DNA of 64,000 nucleotides from Lactimicrobium massiliense. GTDB lineage: Bacteria > Bacillota_I > Bacilli_A > Erysipelotrichales > Erysipelotrichaceae. Below, in pieces: positions 9,759 to 19,001 of this stretch (positions are counted from its first letter, which is position 1; the number at the start of each line of letters is the position of its first letter). A program made the translations under genes and the position numbers. A model generated the notes under the pieces. It did no database searches, was not told the DNA's origin, and was given only the letters and a program-made list of their open reading frames with translations. The stretch covers positions 408,916 to 472,915 of the forward strand of contig NZ_OUNG01000002.1 of assembly GCF_900343155.1 (NCBI RefSeq), in the 5' to 3' direction.

Positions 9759-10670
9759 ATGAAGGGTATTATTCTGGCCGGTGGTTCGGGGACCCGGCTG
9801 TATCCATTGACCCGGGTGACATCGAAGCAGCTGCTGCCGGTGTATGACAAACCGATGATCTTTTATCCGCTGAGTACATTGATGCTGGCGGGGATCCGGG
9901 ATGTTCTGATTATTTCTACGCCGCATGATATCGGTAATTTTGAGGCATTGCTGCAAGATGGCTCTCAGTTTGGCATGCATTTTTCCTACAAGGTGCAGGA
10001 AACACCGAATGGTCTTGCCCAGGCATTTGTGCTGGGTGAAGATTTCATCGGTGATGACTGTGCGGCCCTGGTGCTGGGAGATAATATCTTCTATGGCAAC
10101 CACTTCGGCCGCATGCTGAGAAAGGCTGTGGGAGATGCCGAGCATCTTGGCAAGGCAACAATCTTTGGCAAGTATGTATCGGATCCGGAGCGCTTTGGCA
10201 TTGCCGACTTTGATGAGAAGGGACATGTTTTGTCTCTGGAAGAAAAGCCGGCCCACCCCAGGAGCAACTATGCGGTTGTCGGCCTGTATTTCTATGACAA
10301 CCGTTGTGTGGAATATGCCAAACAGTTGAAGCCTTCTCCCCGCGGCGAGTATGAAATTACGGATCTGAACAAGGTTTATCTGGCACATGATGATCTGGAT
10401 CTGCAGATTCTTGGCAGAGGTTTCTCCTGGGTGGATACCGGCACGGTGGAATCGATGGCAGAGGCAGCCAATTATGTGCGTTCCATTGAGCATATTCAGG
10501 GCATTCGTATTTCGGTGCCGGAGGAGATTGCCTACTATAACAAGTGGATTGATGAGGAACAGCTTCTGAAGATGGCAGATCTGTATGGCAAGAGTCCGTA
10601 TGGGGCGTATCTGAGAAGTCTGGTGAGTGGTTCTGTGCAGGGACCGATTGCAAAAAGAGAGGGAAAGTAA
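9759..10670 (+). CDS. rfbA: glucose-1-phosphate thymidylyltransferase
   Basis: RfbA joins dTTP and glucose-1-phosphate to dTDP-glucose, the first step of dTDP-L-rhamnose synthesis. The product has about 303 residues and starts MKGIILAGGSGTRLYPLT, the nucleotidyltransferase signature, followed by SKQLLPVYDKPMIFYPL. An upstream in-frame ATG (9699) lies in front of the terminator hairpin, whereas ACAGGAGG sits correctly before 9759. It is the first of four ordered genes with spacings of 3, -4 and 1 bases, so this is one operon. Rhamnose is a common sugar of Gram-positive wall polysaccharides. Confidence 0.95.
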   Translation: MKGIILAGGSGTRLYPLTRVTSKQLLPVYDKPMIFYPLSTLMLAGIRDVLIISTPHDIGNFEALLQDGSQFGMHFSYKVQETPNGLAQAFVLGEDFIGDDCAALVLGDNIFYGNHFGRMLRKAVGDAEHLGKATIFGKYVSDPERFGIADFDEKGHVLSLEEKPAHPRSNYAVVGLYFYDNRCVEYAKQLKPSPRGEYEITDLNKVYLAHDDLDLQILGRGFSWVDTGTVESMAEAANYVRSIEHIQGIRISVPEEIAYYNKWIDEEQLLKMADLYGKSPYGAYLRSLVSGSVQGPIAKREGK

Positions 10671-10673
10671 ACT

Positions 10674-11705
10674 ATGAAAATGATCGTGACTGGCGGAGCG
10701 GGATTCATTGGCTCCAACTTTATCTTCTATGAAAGAAAAGCACACCCGGAGGATGAGATCATCTGCCTGGACAAGCTGACCTATGCCGGCAATCTGAAGA
10801 CACTGAAGGATATCATGGATGCTCCGAACTTCAAGTTTGTGAAGCTGGATATCTGTGACCGTGAGGGTGTATACAAGCTGTTTGCGGATGAAAAGCCGGA
10901 TGTGGTTGTTAACTTCGCAGCTGAGAGTCATGTGGACCGTTCGATTGAAAATCCTGAGATCTTCCTGGAGACCAATATCATTGGCACCAGTGTGCTGATG
11001 GATGCCTGCCGCAAGTATGGCATCAAGCGTTATCATCAGGTTTCTACCGATGAAGTATATGGCGATCTGCCGATCAACCGTCCGGATCTGTTCTTTACGG
11101 AAGAGACACCGCTGCATACTTCTTCTCCGTATTCTTCTTCCAAGGCTAGTGCTGACCTGCTGGTCAATGCCTATCACAGAACCTATGGCCTGCCGACAAC
11201 GATTTCCCGCTGCTCCAATAACTATGGTCCTTACCAGTTCCCGGAGAAGCTGATTCCGCTGATGATTGCCAGAGCTCTTGCCGATGAGCCGCTGCCGGTA
11301 TATGGTGAGGGTATGAACATCCGTGACTGGCTGTATGTGGAGGATCACTGCCGTGCCATTGATCTGATTATCAGGAAAGCAAATGTTGGTGAGGTTTACA
11401 ACATCGGCGGTCACAATGAGATGCGCAACATTGACATCGTCAAGATCATCCTGAAGGAGCTTGGCAAGCCGGAATCTCTCATTCAGCACGTCACGGATCG
11501 CAAGGGCCATGACCAGCGTTATGCCATTGACCCGGCCAAGATTCACAGGGATCTGGGATGGCTGCCGGAGACAAAGTTTGCGGATGGCATCAAGAAGACG
11601 ATCAAGTGGTATCTGGACAACCAGGACTGGTGGAAGGATATCATTGCCGGTGACTATCAGAATTACTATGAAGAGATGTATGGCAAGAAGAAGGTAATTG
11701 GATGA
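10674..11705 (+). CDS. rfbB: dTDP-glucose 4,6-dehydratase
   Basis: RfbB converts dTDP-glucose to dTDP-4-keto-6-deoxyglucose. This extended short-chain dehydrogenase has 343 residues. It shows the NAD-binding GGAGFIGSNF at the N-terminus, the HQVSTDEVYGDL active-site segment near residue 122 and the catalytic YSSSKASAD near 157. A C-terminal IDPAKIHRDLGWLPE follows the family. It lies 3 bases after rfbA and overlaps rfbD by four bases, so the pathway enzymes are translated together. Confidence 0.95.
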   Translation: MKMIVTGGAGFIGSNFIFYERKAHPEDEIICLDKLTYAGNLKTLKDIMDAPNFKFVKLDICDREGVYKLFADEKPDVVVNFAAESHVDRSIENPEIFLETNIIGTSVLMDACRKYGIKRYHQVSTDEVYGDLPINRPDLFFTEETPLHTSSPYSSSKASADLLVNAYHRTYGLPTTISRCSNNYGPYQFPEKLIPLMIARALADEPLPVYGEGMNIRDWLYVEDHCRAIDLIIRKANVGEVYNIGGHNEMRNIDIVKIILKELGKPESLIQHVTDRKGHDQRYAIDPAKIHRDLGWLPETKFADGIKKTIKWYLDNQDWWKDIIAGDYQNYYEEMYGKKKVIG

Positions 11706-12625
11706 GAGTATTTGTAACAGGTGTTTCCGGCCAGCTTGGCCATGATGTGATGAATGAGCTGGCAAAGCGCGGCTATGAGGGCATTGGTTCTGATATTGCC
11801 CCGGCCTATGCTGGTGTGCAGGATGGTTCTGCTGTTACTGCCATGCCGTATGTGGCAATGGATATTACCGACGCAAAGGCAGTGCATGATACGCTGATGA
11901 ACATTCATCCCGATGTCATTGTCCATTGTGCAGCATGGACAGCAGTGGATATGGCTGAGGATGATGACAAAGTCGCCAAGGTCAGAGCTGTCAATGCCGG
12001 CGGTACCCAGAACATTGCCAATGTGGCAAAGGAGCTGGATGCCAAGATGGTCTATATTTCCACGGACTATGTGTTCAATGGCAAGGGCACCGCACCATGG
12101 CAGCCTGACTGCAAGGACTATCAGCCGCTGAATGTGTATGGCAAGACAAAGCTGGAAGGGGAGCTGGCCGTTGCCAATACACTGCAGAAGTACTTCATTG
12201 TCCGCATTGCCTGGGTCTTTGGCAAAAACGGCAAGAACTTCATCAAGACGATGCTGAAAGTTGGCAAGACACATGATGAGGTAAGAGTTGTCAATGATCA
12301 GATCGGGACGCCGACCTATACGTTTGATCTGGCCAGACTGCTGGTCGATATGATTGAGACTGACAAGTATGGCTATTATCATGCGACCAATGAAGGCGGC
12401 TATATTTCCTGGGCTGATTTTGCCAAGGAGATTTACAAGGATGCCGGCTTTAAGACAAAGGTAATTCCGGTGACCACAGAGGAATATGGTTTAAGCAAGG
12501 CGGCCAGACCGTTCAACAGCCGTCTTGACAAGAGCAAGCTTGTTGAAAATGGCTTTACACCGCTGCCGGACTGGCGTGATGCAGTCAAGCGCTATATTGA
12601 TGAATTAGATGTGGAGAGTTTGTAA
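11702..12625 (+). CDS. rfbD: dTDP-4-dehydrorhamnose reductase
   Basis: RfbD carries out the last reduction to dTDP-L-rhamnose. The 307-residue protein begins MRVFVTGVSGQLGHDV with the Rossmann glycine motif, has VIVHCAAWTAVDMAED, ISTDYVFNG and the catalytic YGKTKLEGE. The C-terminal part contains FNSRLDKSKL, as expected. The gene overlaps rfbB by four bases and is followed by rfbC after one base. The operon order A-B-D-C differs from the classic B-D-A-C but holds the full set. Confidence 0.95.
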   Translation: MRVFVTGVSGQLGHDVMNELAKRGYEGIGSDIAPAYAGVQDGSAVTAMPYVAMDITDAKAVHDTLMNIHPDVIVHCAAWTAVDMAEDDDKVAKVRAVNAGGTQNIANVAKELDAKMVYISTDYVFNGKGTAPWQPDCKDYQPLNVYGKTKLEGELAVANTLQKYFIVRIAWVFGKNGKNFIKTMLKVGKTHDEVRVVNDQIGTPTYTFDLARLLVDMIETDKYGYYHATNEGGYISWADFAKEIYKDAGFKTKVIPVTTEEYGLSKAARPFNSRLDKSKLVENGFTPLPDWRDAVKRYIDELDVESL

Positions 12626-12626
12626 G

Positions 12627-13235
12627 ATGGGACAGATCAAAGTAGAGAAGAATGTTGGCGGCATTGAAGGTCTGTGTGTGATTACACCAACCGTACATGG
12701 GGATGCCCGCGGCTATTTCATGGAAACATACAATGAGAAGGATATGGAGGAAGCTGGCTTCCACATTAACTTTGTTCAGGATAACCAGTCCAAGAGCACC
12801 AAGGGTGTGCTCAGAGGCCTGCATTTCCAGAAGCACTATCCGCAGTGCAAGCTGGTCAGAGCGGTCAGAGGCACGGTATTTGATGTCGCTGTTGATCTGA
12901 GACAGAACAGTGCCACCTATGGCAAGTGGTATGGTGTCACACTTTCCGAAGACAACAAGAAGCAGTTCCTGATTCCGGAAGGATTTGCCCATGGCTTCCT
13001 GGTACTTTCCGATGAAGCAGAGTTCTGCTACAAGGTCAATGACTACTGGCATCCCAATGATGAAGGCGGCATGGCCTGGAATGATCCTGAGATCGGTGTT
13101 GAATGGCCGCAGCTCAAGGGTACTTACAACGGCACACCAAGCGCAGAAGGATATACCCTGGAAGATGGCACACCGCTGAATCTGTCTGATAAAGATCAGA
13201 AATGGGTAGGGCTGAAGGATACATTCAAGTTCTAA
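12627..13235 (+). CDS. rfbC: dTDP-4-dehydrorhamnose 3,5-epimerase
   Basis: RfbC epimerises the keto-sugar before reduction by RfbD. The 202-residue cupin shows the family motifs DARGYFMETYN, NQSKSTKGVLRGLHFQ and IPEGFAHGFLVLSDEAEF. An upstream in-frame codon at 12609 overlaps rfbD, but GGAGAG at 12613-12618 points to the ATG at 12627. It is the last gene of the rhamnose operon; a terminator with six T follows within 10 bases. Confidence 0.95.
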   Translation: MGQIKVEKNVGGIEGLCVITPTVHGDARGYFMETYNEKDMEEAGFHINFVQDNQSKSTKGVLRGLHFQKHYPQCKLVRAVRGTVFDVAVDLRQNSATYGKWYGVTLSEDNKKQFLIPEGFAHGFLVLSDEAEFCYKVNDYWHPNDEGGMAWNDPEIGVEWPQLKGTYNGTPSAEGYTLEDGTPLNLSDKDQKWVGLKDTFKF

Positions 13236-13243
13236 GGCACAAG

Positions 13244-13269
13244 GTCAGGATGAAGGTCCTGGCTTTTTT
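13244..13269 (+). terminator. Rho-independent terminator of the rhamnose operon
   Basis: GTCAGGA (13244-13250) pairs with TCCTGGC (13257-13263), with one G-U pair, and runs into TTTTTT. Confidence 0.85.
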
Positions 13270-13303
13270 GATGCAATCGTTTCAAACGATTGTGTAATGA
13301 TAA

Positions 13304-13367
13304 CTGAATCGCTGCAGTATTGTATGCAACGATTCTTTTATTGTTGCAAAACGATTTGTAATGATTC
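13304..13367 (+). repeat. 64-bp direct repeat, upstream copy
   Basis: This 64-bp segment contains GATTCTTTTATTGTTGCAAA and AACGATTTGTAA. It recurs at 14975-15038 at exactly the same length with about four mismatches. The two copies lie before the 13647 gene and between it and the next related gene. A palindrome AATCGTTT-C-AAACGATT lies just upstream at 13275-13291. The bases 13370-13540 between this repeat and the next show nothing I can assign. Confidence 0.75.
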
Positions 13368-13542
13368 ACATATTGGGGTATTAATAATGCAAATATTCAA
13401 ACTCTTGCGTTTCGATAATGCGTAGTGGTCAATCTCATGATTAGCGTTATATTGTTGATAACGAATAATTTTGCTTATCACTGATATCTCAATGTTTTTT
13501 CGATGTAAATCATCCATGATGAAGCTGACTTGATAGAGGAAA

Positions 13543-13587
13543 TATGCAACGAATCTTTTATTGTTGCAAATAAATATGTAACGATTC
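13543..13587 (+). repeat. third, diverged copy of the repeat
   Basis: TATGCAACGAATCTTTTATT and the 25 bases after it match the central part of the 64-bp repeat with several changes. It lies directly before the palindromic operator of the 13647 gene. Confidence 0.6.
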
Positions 13588-13591
13588 ATTA

Positions 13592-13616
13592 ATCGTTGCA
13601 AAACGATTGCAACGAT
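13592..13616 (+). promoter_or_regulatory. 10-bp perfect palindrome, candidate operator
   Basis: ATCGTTGCAA, a five-base centre AACGA, and TTGCAACGAT form a perfect inverted repeat ending 30 bases before the ATG at 13647. The same TTGCAA/CGATT words fill the repeats around it. Binding by the AlbA-type protein encoded next is a reasonable inference. Confidence 0.6.
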
Positions 13617-13646
13617 AATAATATTTGCTCAGAAGGAAACGATACG

Positions 13647-14897
13647 ATGAATGAAACGAAGACTTTGGAAATAAAGGAAAAGATTACAGGTTCATTTTTG
13701 AAAACGGTCAGTGCATTTGCTAATTATTCCGGTGGGGAGATTCTGTTTGGCGTTAGCGATGATGGAACTGTAGTCGGGTTATCCAATCTTGATCAGGCTA
13801 AGCTCGATATTGAAAATATGATTAATGATTCAATTCATCCGCGCCCGGATTATTATTTTGCAGAACATCCTCAGGATCATACTATTTCATTATTTGTTGA
13901 AGAAGGCGTAGAAAAGCCATATTTCTATAAAGGCAAGGCATATCAGCGCAATGATACTGCGACCATTGAAGTTGATGCACTTGGACTCAGAAGGCTTGCT
14001 CTTGCTGGATCTAATCGCAATTATGAAGATTTGAAATCTGAGGATCAGAAATTAAAATTTACGATTCTTGAGGAAAAGTTAAAAGAAACTATCCATATTC
14101 AGTCCTTGACAATTGATATCATGAAAACCCTTGATTTATACGATGAGAAGAATGGATATAACATTGCGGCTGCATTATTAGCTGATCGTAATAATTTTCC
14201 TGGAATCGATATGGTGAAATTTGGAAGCAATTTGAATGTGATGAAGGAGCGGGTAACCTCCAAAGGGGTATCGGTACTGAAACAGTATGATGATGCAGTG
14301 GGTGTATATAGAAGATATTATGTCGAACAGGTTATCGAAGGAATTCAGCGCAAGGAAAGAGAATTGATTCCAGAAAAAGCGTTCAGGGAGGCAGTCGCAA
14401 ATGCATTAGTCCATCGGAGCTGGGATGTAAATGCTGATATTCATATTGCAATGTATGATGACCGTATTGAAATTATCTCAGTTGGTGGTCTGCCAGAGGG
14501 GCTTGACAAGGATAATTATCTGAAAGGTGGGATTTCGATACTACGAAATCCTACATTAGCATCCGTGTTTTACCGAATGAATTACATTGAGGCATTTGGT
14601 ACAGGTATTCAGAGAATTCTTATGTCCTATGAGGGAAAGAGCCAGAGACCGGTATTTGACACTACTGAAACTGCAGTAAGAGTTATTCTTCCGGTTCTAT
14701 CGGAAGGACTAGAAATGACTGATGATGAAAGAAAGGTTTATGATGCATTAAAAGGAAGAAATATACTCTCCAGTACAGATATTGCGGAACGGACGGGCAT
14801 GACAAAAGCTAAAGTAATCCGGCTCCTGAATTCATTGATTGAAAGAAACCTGATTGTTAAAACAGGACATGCAAGAACAACAAGGTATCATATCTGA
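13647..14897 (+). CDS. AlbA_2 (Schlafen-like) domain, ATP-binding transcriptional regulator 2
   Basis: A 416-residue paralogue of the 6929 product: MNETKTLEIKEKITGSFL, SAFANYSGGEILFGVSDDG, then FREAVANALVHRSWDVNADI and GGLPEG in the ATP-binding part. A winged helix at the C-terminus follows (SSTDIAERTGMTKAKVIRLL, about 375-395). A TTG at 13596 would open the frame inside the operator; AGAAGGA at 13631-13637 supports ATG 13647. The gene is more AT-rich than the rhamnose operon next to it, suggesting acquisition. Its upstream region is packed with TTGCAA palindromes. The regulated target, if any beyond itself, is unknown. Confidence 0.8.
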   Translation: MNETKTLEIKEKITGSFLKTVSAFANYSGGEILFGVSDDGTVVGLSNLDQAKLDIENMINDSIHPRPDYYFAEHPQDHTISLFVEEGVEKPYFYKGKAYQRNDTATIEVDALGLRRLALAGSNRNYEDLKSEDQKLKFTILEEKLKETIHIQSLTIDIMKTLDLYDEKNGYNIAAALLADRNNFPGIDMVKFGSNLNVMKERVTSKGVSVLKQYDDAVGVYRRYYVEQVIEGIQRKERELIPEKAFREAVANALVHRSWDVNADIHIAMYDDRIEIISVGGLPEGLDKDNYLKGGISILRNPTLASVFYRMNYIEAFGTGIQRILMSYEGKSQRPVFDTTETAVRVILPVLSEGLEMTDDERKVYDALKGRNILSSTDIAERTGMTKAKVIRLLNSLIERNLIVKTGHARTTRYHI

Positions 14898-14974
14898 CTG
14901 TTTTATGAGTTGAGGTTATTAACGCTGCAGATTCATAACAATGGATTTCCACAAGTAGCAATTATTTACACAAT

Positions 14975-15038
14975 CTGAATCGTTGCAGTATTGCTTGCAA
15001 CGATTCTTTTATTGTTGCAAAACGATTTGTAACGATTC
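14975..15038 (+). repeat. 64-bp direct repeat, downstream copy
   Basis: Second copy of the 13304-13367 repeat, with about 60 of 64 positions identical. It lies 107 bases before the third AlbA-type gene. It can be read as a shared operator for both genes or as a boundary repeat of an inserted regulator gene. Confidence 0.75.
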
Positions 15039-15147
15039 GTGAATTGATTCAATTCGAATGTGATGATCAGATTGAACTATGGCCTGACTGTCTTTTTGCT
15101 GCCTTATTACAGTCCATATATGTCATACTTCTTGCAGGTGATAGATG

Positions 15148-16501
15148 ATGGATGTTAATAAAGTGATTAGAGAGATCCAGCTCTGTGAGCAAGAGCTGAA
15201 ATGGTGCAAATGCACAGAAAACTGGTTTGATCCTGTTGAACTTGGCGAATACATCTCTGAAATTGCAAATAGTGCTGCTGTAGAGGGAAGATCCTATGGC
15301 TATTTCGTATGGGGAATTAATGATCAGACGCATGAGGTTACCGGTACAAAGTTTAATCCCAACTGTGATGTGAAGAAGGAACCAGTAAAGCATTTCCTGG
15401 CAAGGCAATTGTCTCCGGATGTGAATTTTCGCTTTGAAGAGAGTGAGATAGATGGGAAGAAAGTAGTATTGCTTGTCATTCCTGCTGCCAGGACTGTGCC
15501 TGTGTCTTTTGGACGTGAACGTTATATCCGAATCGGTTCCAGCAAGGAAAATCTGCGCAGATATCCTGAGAAGGAATCTTACTTGTTTGAGATTCTTCGC
15601 CATGGCAAGCCGACAATTGAAAACACCCCGTCACAGTATCAGGACCTTACATTTGAGAAGCTGCTGATCTATTACGGGGCAAAGGGGATCAAACTGAATC
15701 CGAAAACATTTAAGAAGAATTTGTCTTTCTATACGGAGGATGGCAGGTATAATCTGCTGGCTCAATTGCTTTCGGATAATTCTCATATGCCGCTGCGGGT
15801 ATCCATCTTCTCGGGATCGAGTAAAGCAGACAAGCTGTATTCTGTCAGAGAGTTTGGCTATCAGTGCCTTTTGTACACCTTGGATGAAGTGCTGCGCTAT
15901 GGAGATGTGTTGAACATCATTCAGGCAGATGAAACCAACCGTGTGGTGGAAAGAAAAGACGTTCCATTATTTGAAAATGCAGCTTTTCGTGAGGCTGTCA
16001 TCAATGCGTTTGTTCATAATCTCTGGGTATCTGGCAATGAGCCGATGATCAGTGTGTTTTCAGATCGGATTGAAATTTTGTCCCGCGGCACCATTGATGG
16101 TGCACAGACAATGGAAGGTTTCTTTGCAGGAGAATCTGTACCGGTGAACAGAAAGCTGTCTGAAATCTTTCTGCAGCTGCATATCAGTGAGAAGACAGGA
16201 AGAGGTGTTCCTGTAATTACAAAACTGTATGGCAGAGAGGCTTTTGAATTCAGAGAAAATTCTATTGTTGTGAAAATCCCGTTTCATTGGATCAATGTGA
16301 TGGGTGAAAAGAGCGAAAATAAGCAAAAGACTCCTAAGAATGAACGCGATAGAAATGGTCATGATAACGTTCATTTATCACAAAATCAGCAGAAGATTCT
16401 GGATGAATTAGAACGGGAACCTGGTATGACAAAACAGCAGTTAATGAAGGCAATCGGGGTTGGCAAGACAACAATTGACAGGGGCATTGCTTTTCTTAAA
16501 G
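15148..16501 (+). pseudogene. AlbA_2 (Schlafen-like) regulator 3, 5' part, split by IS66
   Basis: The frame encodes a different subgroup: DVNKVIREIQLCEQELKWCK, then AVEGRSYGYFVWGINDQTHEV in the AlbA_2 part. AAFREAVINAFVHNLW and a DRIEILSRGTIDG segment lie in the ATP-binding part. A winged-helix start follows (MTKQQLMKAIGVGKTTIDRG). At 16502 an IS66-type element begins, and the frame runs nine codons into it before stopping at 16527. The last helix of the winged domain is therefore replaced by foreign residues. Removing the element and one TCTTAAAG copy restores ...IAFLKEHGLLERVGSNK and a natural end at 19068. Start 15145 is also possible; AGGTGAT at 15136-15142 favours 15148. The truncated product may still be made. 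Confidence 0.85.
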
Positions 16502-16562
16502 GTAAGCGTCAATATAGCCACGTATAGAAAATAAGGACTGTTCTGAGTATCTTGTATGTGTA

Positions 16563-18251
16563 TTAGGATTCAGAGCAGTTCTTTGAAATTTGAAGATCTT
16601 GTGGCAGATCAGCTGCGTATGGCAGGCATCTCTGGATATCTTCTTCCTGAATGCCTCCATTGACTGAAGCTCTTGCCATCTGATCAATCAGCCAGGCAAG
16701 ATATTTCTCTGGGTTCAGGGAATTCATTCTGGCTGATATTAAGATCGAGAAGTACATGCAGGAGTATTTCGCTCCGTGCTTTGTATCAGCGAACAGGAAA
16801 TTTTTTCTCGCCATGACAAAAGGTTTTATTCCTTCACGCTCAGCCAGATTATTATCCAGTCCAACCTGCCAGTCGCTCAGATAATACATCAGCTTGTCCC
16901 ACTGATTCTTTGCGTATGTAATCGCTTTTCCAAGCTTTCCGCTGGTCATGAGTTTCTCATCCATGTAATCCAGCTGATTCCTGAGCTCTTCCCATATTGG
17001 CTTCTCTTTTTCCTGCCTGATCCTGAGAATAGTCTCTGGAGATGCCTTGGCTTCATTCAACTGTTTCTCTATGCCATAGAGTTTTGAGTATTCATCCAGA
17101 AAGCGAATGATGATGCCGAAGGACGGATTGTTATCAAGAAGTTGTTTGATCTCTTCTTTATCTTTCAGGCTGCTATACTTTGCATAGAGATCAGTATAGG
17201 CCTTCGCTGCTTCTTCAAATTTTCTGCGGCAGTGTGCGCTGCACCCGGCATGAGCGCTGGCAGCCTCATATTTGTCATATGCCTGATAGCCATCTGACTG
17301 AATGACACCATGAAAATCATGGCCCAGGATCTCATAGATAAAGCTGTATGCTCTTGAGACATTATAAAAGTACAAAGCCATCTGCTTTGTCTCGTGTTTT
17401 CCGCTCATGGCAAGCCACGTATAGCTCTTTTCTCTGGATCCGTTACGGATATCTTCCAGAACCTCAAGCGATGTTTCATCCATATTGAGAACTTTACACT
17501 TTCTCAGATCCTCAGTCATTCGTCTGACGATGGGATCCAGATATAGCTCTGCACACTTCATCAGCCAGCTGCACATTACCTGGCGGCTGATTTCAATTCC
17601 TCTGGTCCTGAGATCTTTAGACAAACGATAGATGGGAACGGCGACCAGATATTTCTCATACGCAATATGGCTGATTACAGAAGCTGAGGCCAATGAACTC
17701 TGAATCGGCTTTACAGGCAGACAGTCTGTATTGCCATGATATGTCACGCAATTCATATTCTGGTTATTGCATGAATGACATGTATAGTTATGGATTCTTA
17801 CACGGTGCAGAACATACTCCTCCGGGATATGCTCAAGCCATTCAAAAACAGTAGGAGCCAGTTCTCCCATTGGTTTACTGCATTTTGGACAGTTTCTGTC
17901 CTCAAGTTCAATATCCGGTTCATCAATGATGCGGACATTCTTCAGCTTTGCATTCTTGCCATGCCTGTGCTTTTTACTCGGCTTAACGATAATATCATCC
18001 CCAGATGGCTCTTTCTTCTGATCAACAGAAGCAGTATCATCAATCGCTTCTGCTTCGTTAAACAATGACAGCTGATCTGGTGAAACATGCGGATTGTGTT
18101 CATTGTGCTTAATACCAAAAACTCTGCGTCTCAAAGCCTGATAGTTTTCTTCAAGTGCAGAGTTCTTAACAGCCAGGGAATAAGCAAATGATACCAGGGC
18201 ATCATGGCTCATATTGTCGAGATTTTTTTTGAATTCTTTCTCGTCTATCAT
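16563..18251 (-). CDS. tnpC: IS66 transposase
   Basis: DDE transposase of the IS66 family with 562 residues. It has an N-terminal coiled coil (about 30-45), then a zinc-finger region with CPKCSKPMG and a CHSC pair. The catalytic core includes NMDETSLEVLEDI, GVIQSDGYQAYDKYE and the C-terminal DNNLAEREGIKPFVMARKNF, followed by the usual IS66 C-terminal segment. It is the last of the three element genes. It differs clearly in sequence from the second IS66 transposase at 57238-58830, so the two elements are not recent copies of each other. Confidence 0.95.
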   Translation of the reverse strand: MIDEKEFKKNLDNMSHDALVSFAYSLAVKNSALEENYQALRRRVFGIKHNEHNPHVSPDQLSLFNEAEAIDDTASVDQKKEPSGDDIIVKPSKKHRHGKNAKLKNVRIIDEPDIELEDRNCPKCSKPMGELAPTVFEWLEHIPEEYVLHRVRIHNYTCHSCNNQNMNCVTYHGNTDCLPVKPIQSSLASASVISHIAYEKYLVAVPIYRLSKDLRTRGIEISRQVMCSWLMKCAELYLDPIVRRMTEDLRKCKVLNMDETSLEVLEDIRNGSREKSYTWLAMSGKHETKQMALYFYNVSRAYSFIYEILGHDFHGVIQSDGYQAYDKYEAASAHAGCSAHCRRKFEEAAKAYTDLYAKYSSLKDKEEIKQLLDNNPSFGIIIRFLDEYSKLYGIEKQLNEAKASPETILRIRQEKEKPIWEELRNQLDYMDEKLMTSGKLGKAITYAKNQWDKLMYYLSDWQVGLDNNLAEREGIKPFVMARKNFLFADTKHGAKYSCMYFSILISARMNSLNPEKYLAWLIDQMARASVNGGIQEEDIQRCLPYAADLPQDLQISKNCSES

Positions 18252-18300
18252 TGATTATATTATACATTCTTGCATGCATTTGTGTAACAGCATTAAAGCC

Positions 18301-18654
18301 TCATATATAATCTTTTTTGACAGGCTGAAAAGCACTTTTCTGTTCAATCTTCAGCCCATCCAAAAGCCATCCGAGCTGCTGCTCACTGATCATGACAGAG
18401 TGGTTGGCATCATCCTTTTTCCACTTGAAATGGCCTTTCTCCAGACGTTTATATAACAGCCAGAAGCCTGTGCTGTCAAAGTAAAGACACTTCAGCTTTG
18501 TTTTGTCACGATTACAGAAAAGATACATCGAATGGTCCATTGGGCTCTGGTGCAGCTGTGACTGAATCAATGCGGCATAGCCATCAATCCCTTTTCTCAG
18601 ATCAGTAACACCAGTCACAAGATACAGCTTACCGATCTTTTCAAAGGGCATCAT
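18301..18654 (-). CDS. tnpB: IS66 accessory protein TnpB
   Basis: The 117-residue IS66 Orf2-like protein has the family pattern: GKLYLVTGVTDLRKGIDGYA, then MYLFCNRDKTKLKCLYFDST and GFWLLYKRLEKGHFKW. It is needed for IS66 transposition, with an unclear molecular role. It overlaps the helper gene upstream by four bases (18651-18654) and is separated from the transposase by about 50 bases. Confidence 0.92.
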   Translation of the reverse strand: MMPFEKIGKLYLVTGVTDLRKGIDGYAALIQSQLHQSPMDHSMYLFCNRDKTKLKCLYFDSTGFWLLYKRLEKGHFKWKKDDANHSVMISEQQLGWLLDGLKIEQKSAFQPVKKDYI

Positions 18655-18923
18655 AGATCTCTGCAGAGACGAATGATTCTCTGCAGTTCCAGATCAGAAA
18701 TGCCATTATCATAAGAAACCGGAATGCCATTGAACCTTACTGCTGTCTCAGTAGAATGACTGATAACAACAGGGCATAACTGACAGGTGCTATCATCCTG
18801 GTATTTATTCTTAAAGTAGTAAAAAGCCCGTGGCTTCATCCCGATACGACTGCAGAACTCTTTGACAGACTCATCCGATAATTCAAACTGATCCCAGAGC
18901 AATTTCCATTCTTCTTCATTCAT
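18651..18923 (-). CDS. IS66 accessory protein TnpA-like
   Basis: This small protein has 90 residues and a helix-turn-helix-like N-terminus (WDQFELSDESVKEFCSRIGM). It corresponds by position to the first gene of IS66 elements. It probably binds DNA and regulates or assists transposition; sequence similarity to known helpers is modest by eye. AAAGGAGATCC lies before its ATG. It is shorter than the helper in the second IS66 element (120 residues from 56292). Confidence 0.75.
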   Translation of the reverse strand: MNEEEWKLLWDQFELSDESVKEFCSRIGMKPRAFYYFKNKYQDDSTCQLCPVVISHSTETAVRFNGIPVSYDNGISDLELQRIIRLCRDL

Positions 18924-19001
18924 AAAACAGGATCTCCTTTACTGCATACAGTATCGGATATCCTGCTATTTATTGAAAGACGGTGTTACTTTGACGCTTA
19001 C

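Larger units (their letters stand above)
16502..19001 (-). mobile_element. IS66-family insertion sequence, copy 1 (2500 bp)
   Basis: The ends are GTAAGCGTCAA and TTGACGCTTAC, perfect terminal inverted repeats of 11 bp with the GTAAGCG tip typical of IS66. An 8-bp target duplication TCTTAAAG lies at 16494-16501 and 19002-19009. It carries three genes on the minus strand (helper, TnpB-like and transposase). It interrupts the third AlbA-type gene. All three element frames look intact, so it may still be mobile. Confidence 0.95.

Noticed and set aside
9720..11765. Very long minus-strand open frame (about 680 codons) under rfbA and rfbB
   Set aside because: It lies opposite two well-conserved rhamnose genes; its translation has no recognisable domain and looks like a codon-bias shadow.
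13338..13601. Minus-strand frame of 87 codons upstream of the AlbA-type gene 2
   Set aside because: It runs through the repeated TTGCAA control sequences at both ends, has no ribosome-binding site and no recognisable motif; a relic cannot be excluded.
13304..15038. CRISPR array from the repeated TTGCAA segments
   Set aside because: Only two full copies 1.6 kb apart with a gene between them, and no spacer-repeat periodicity or cas genes.
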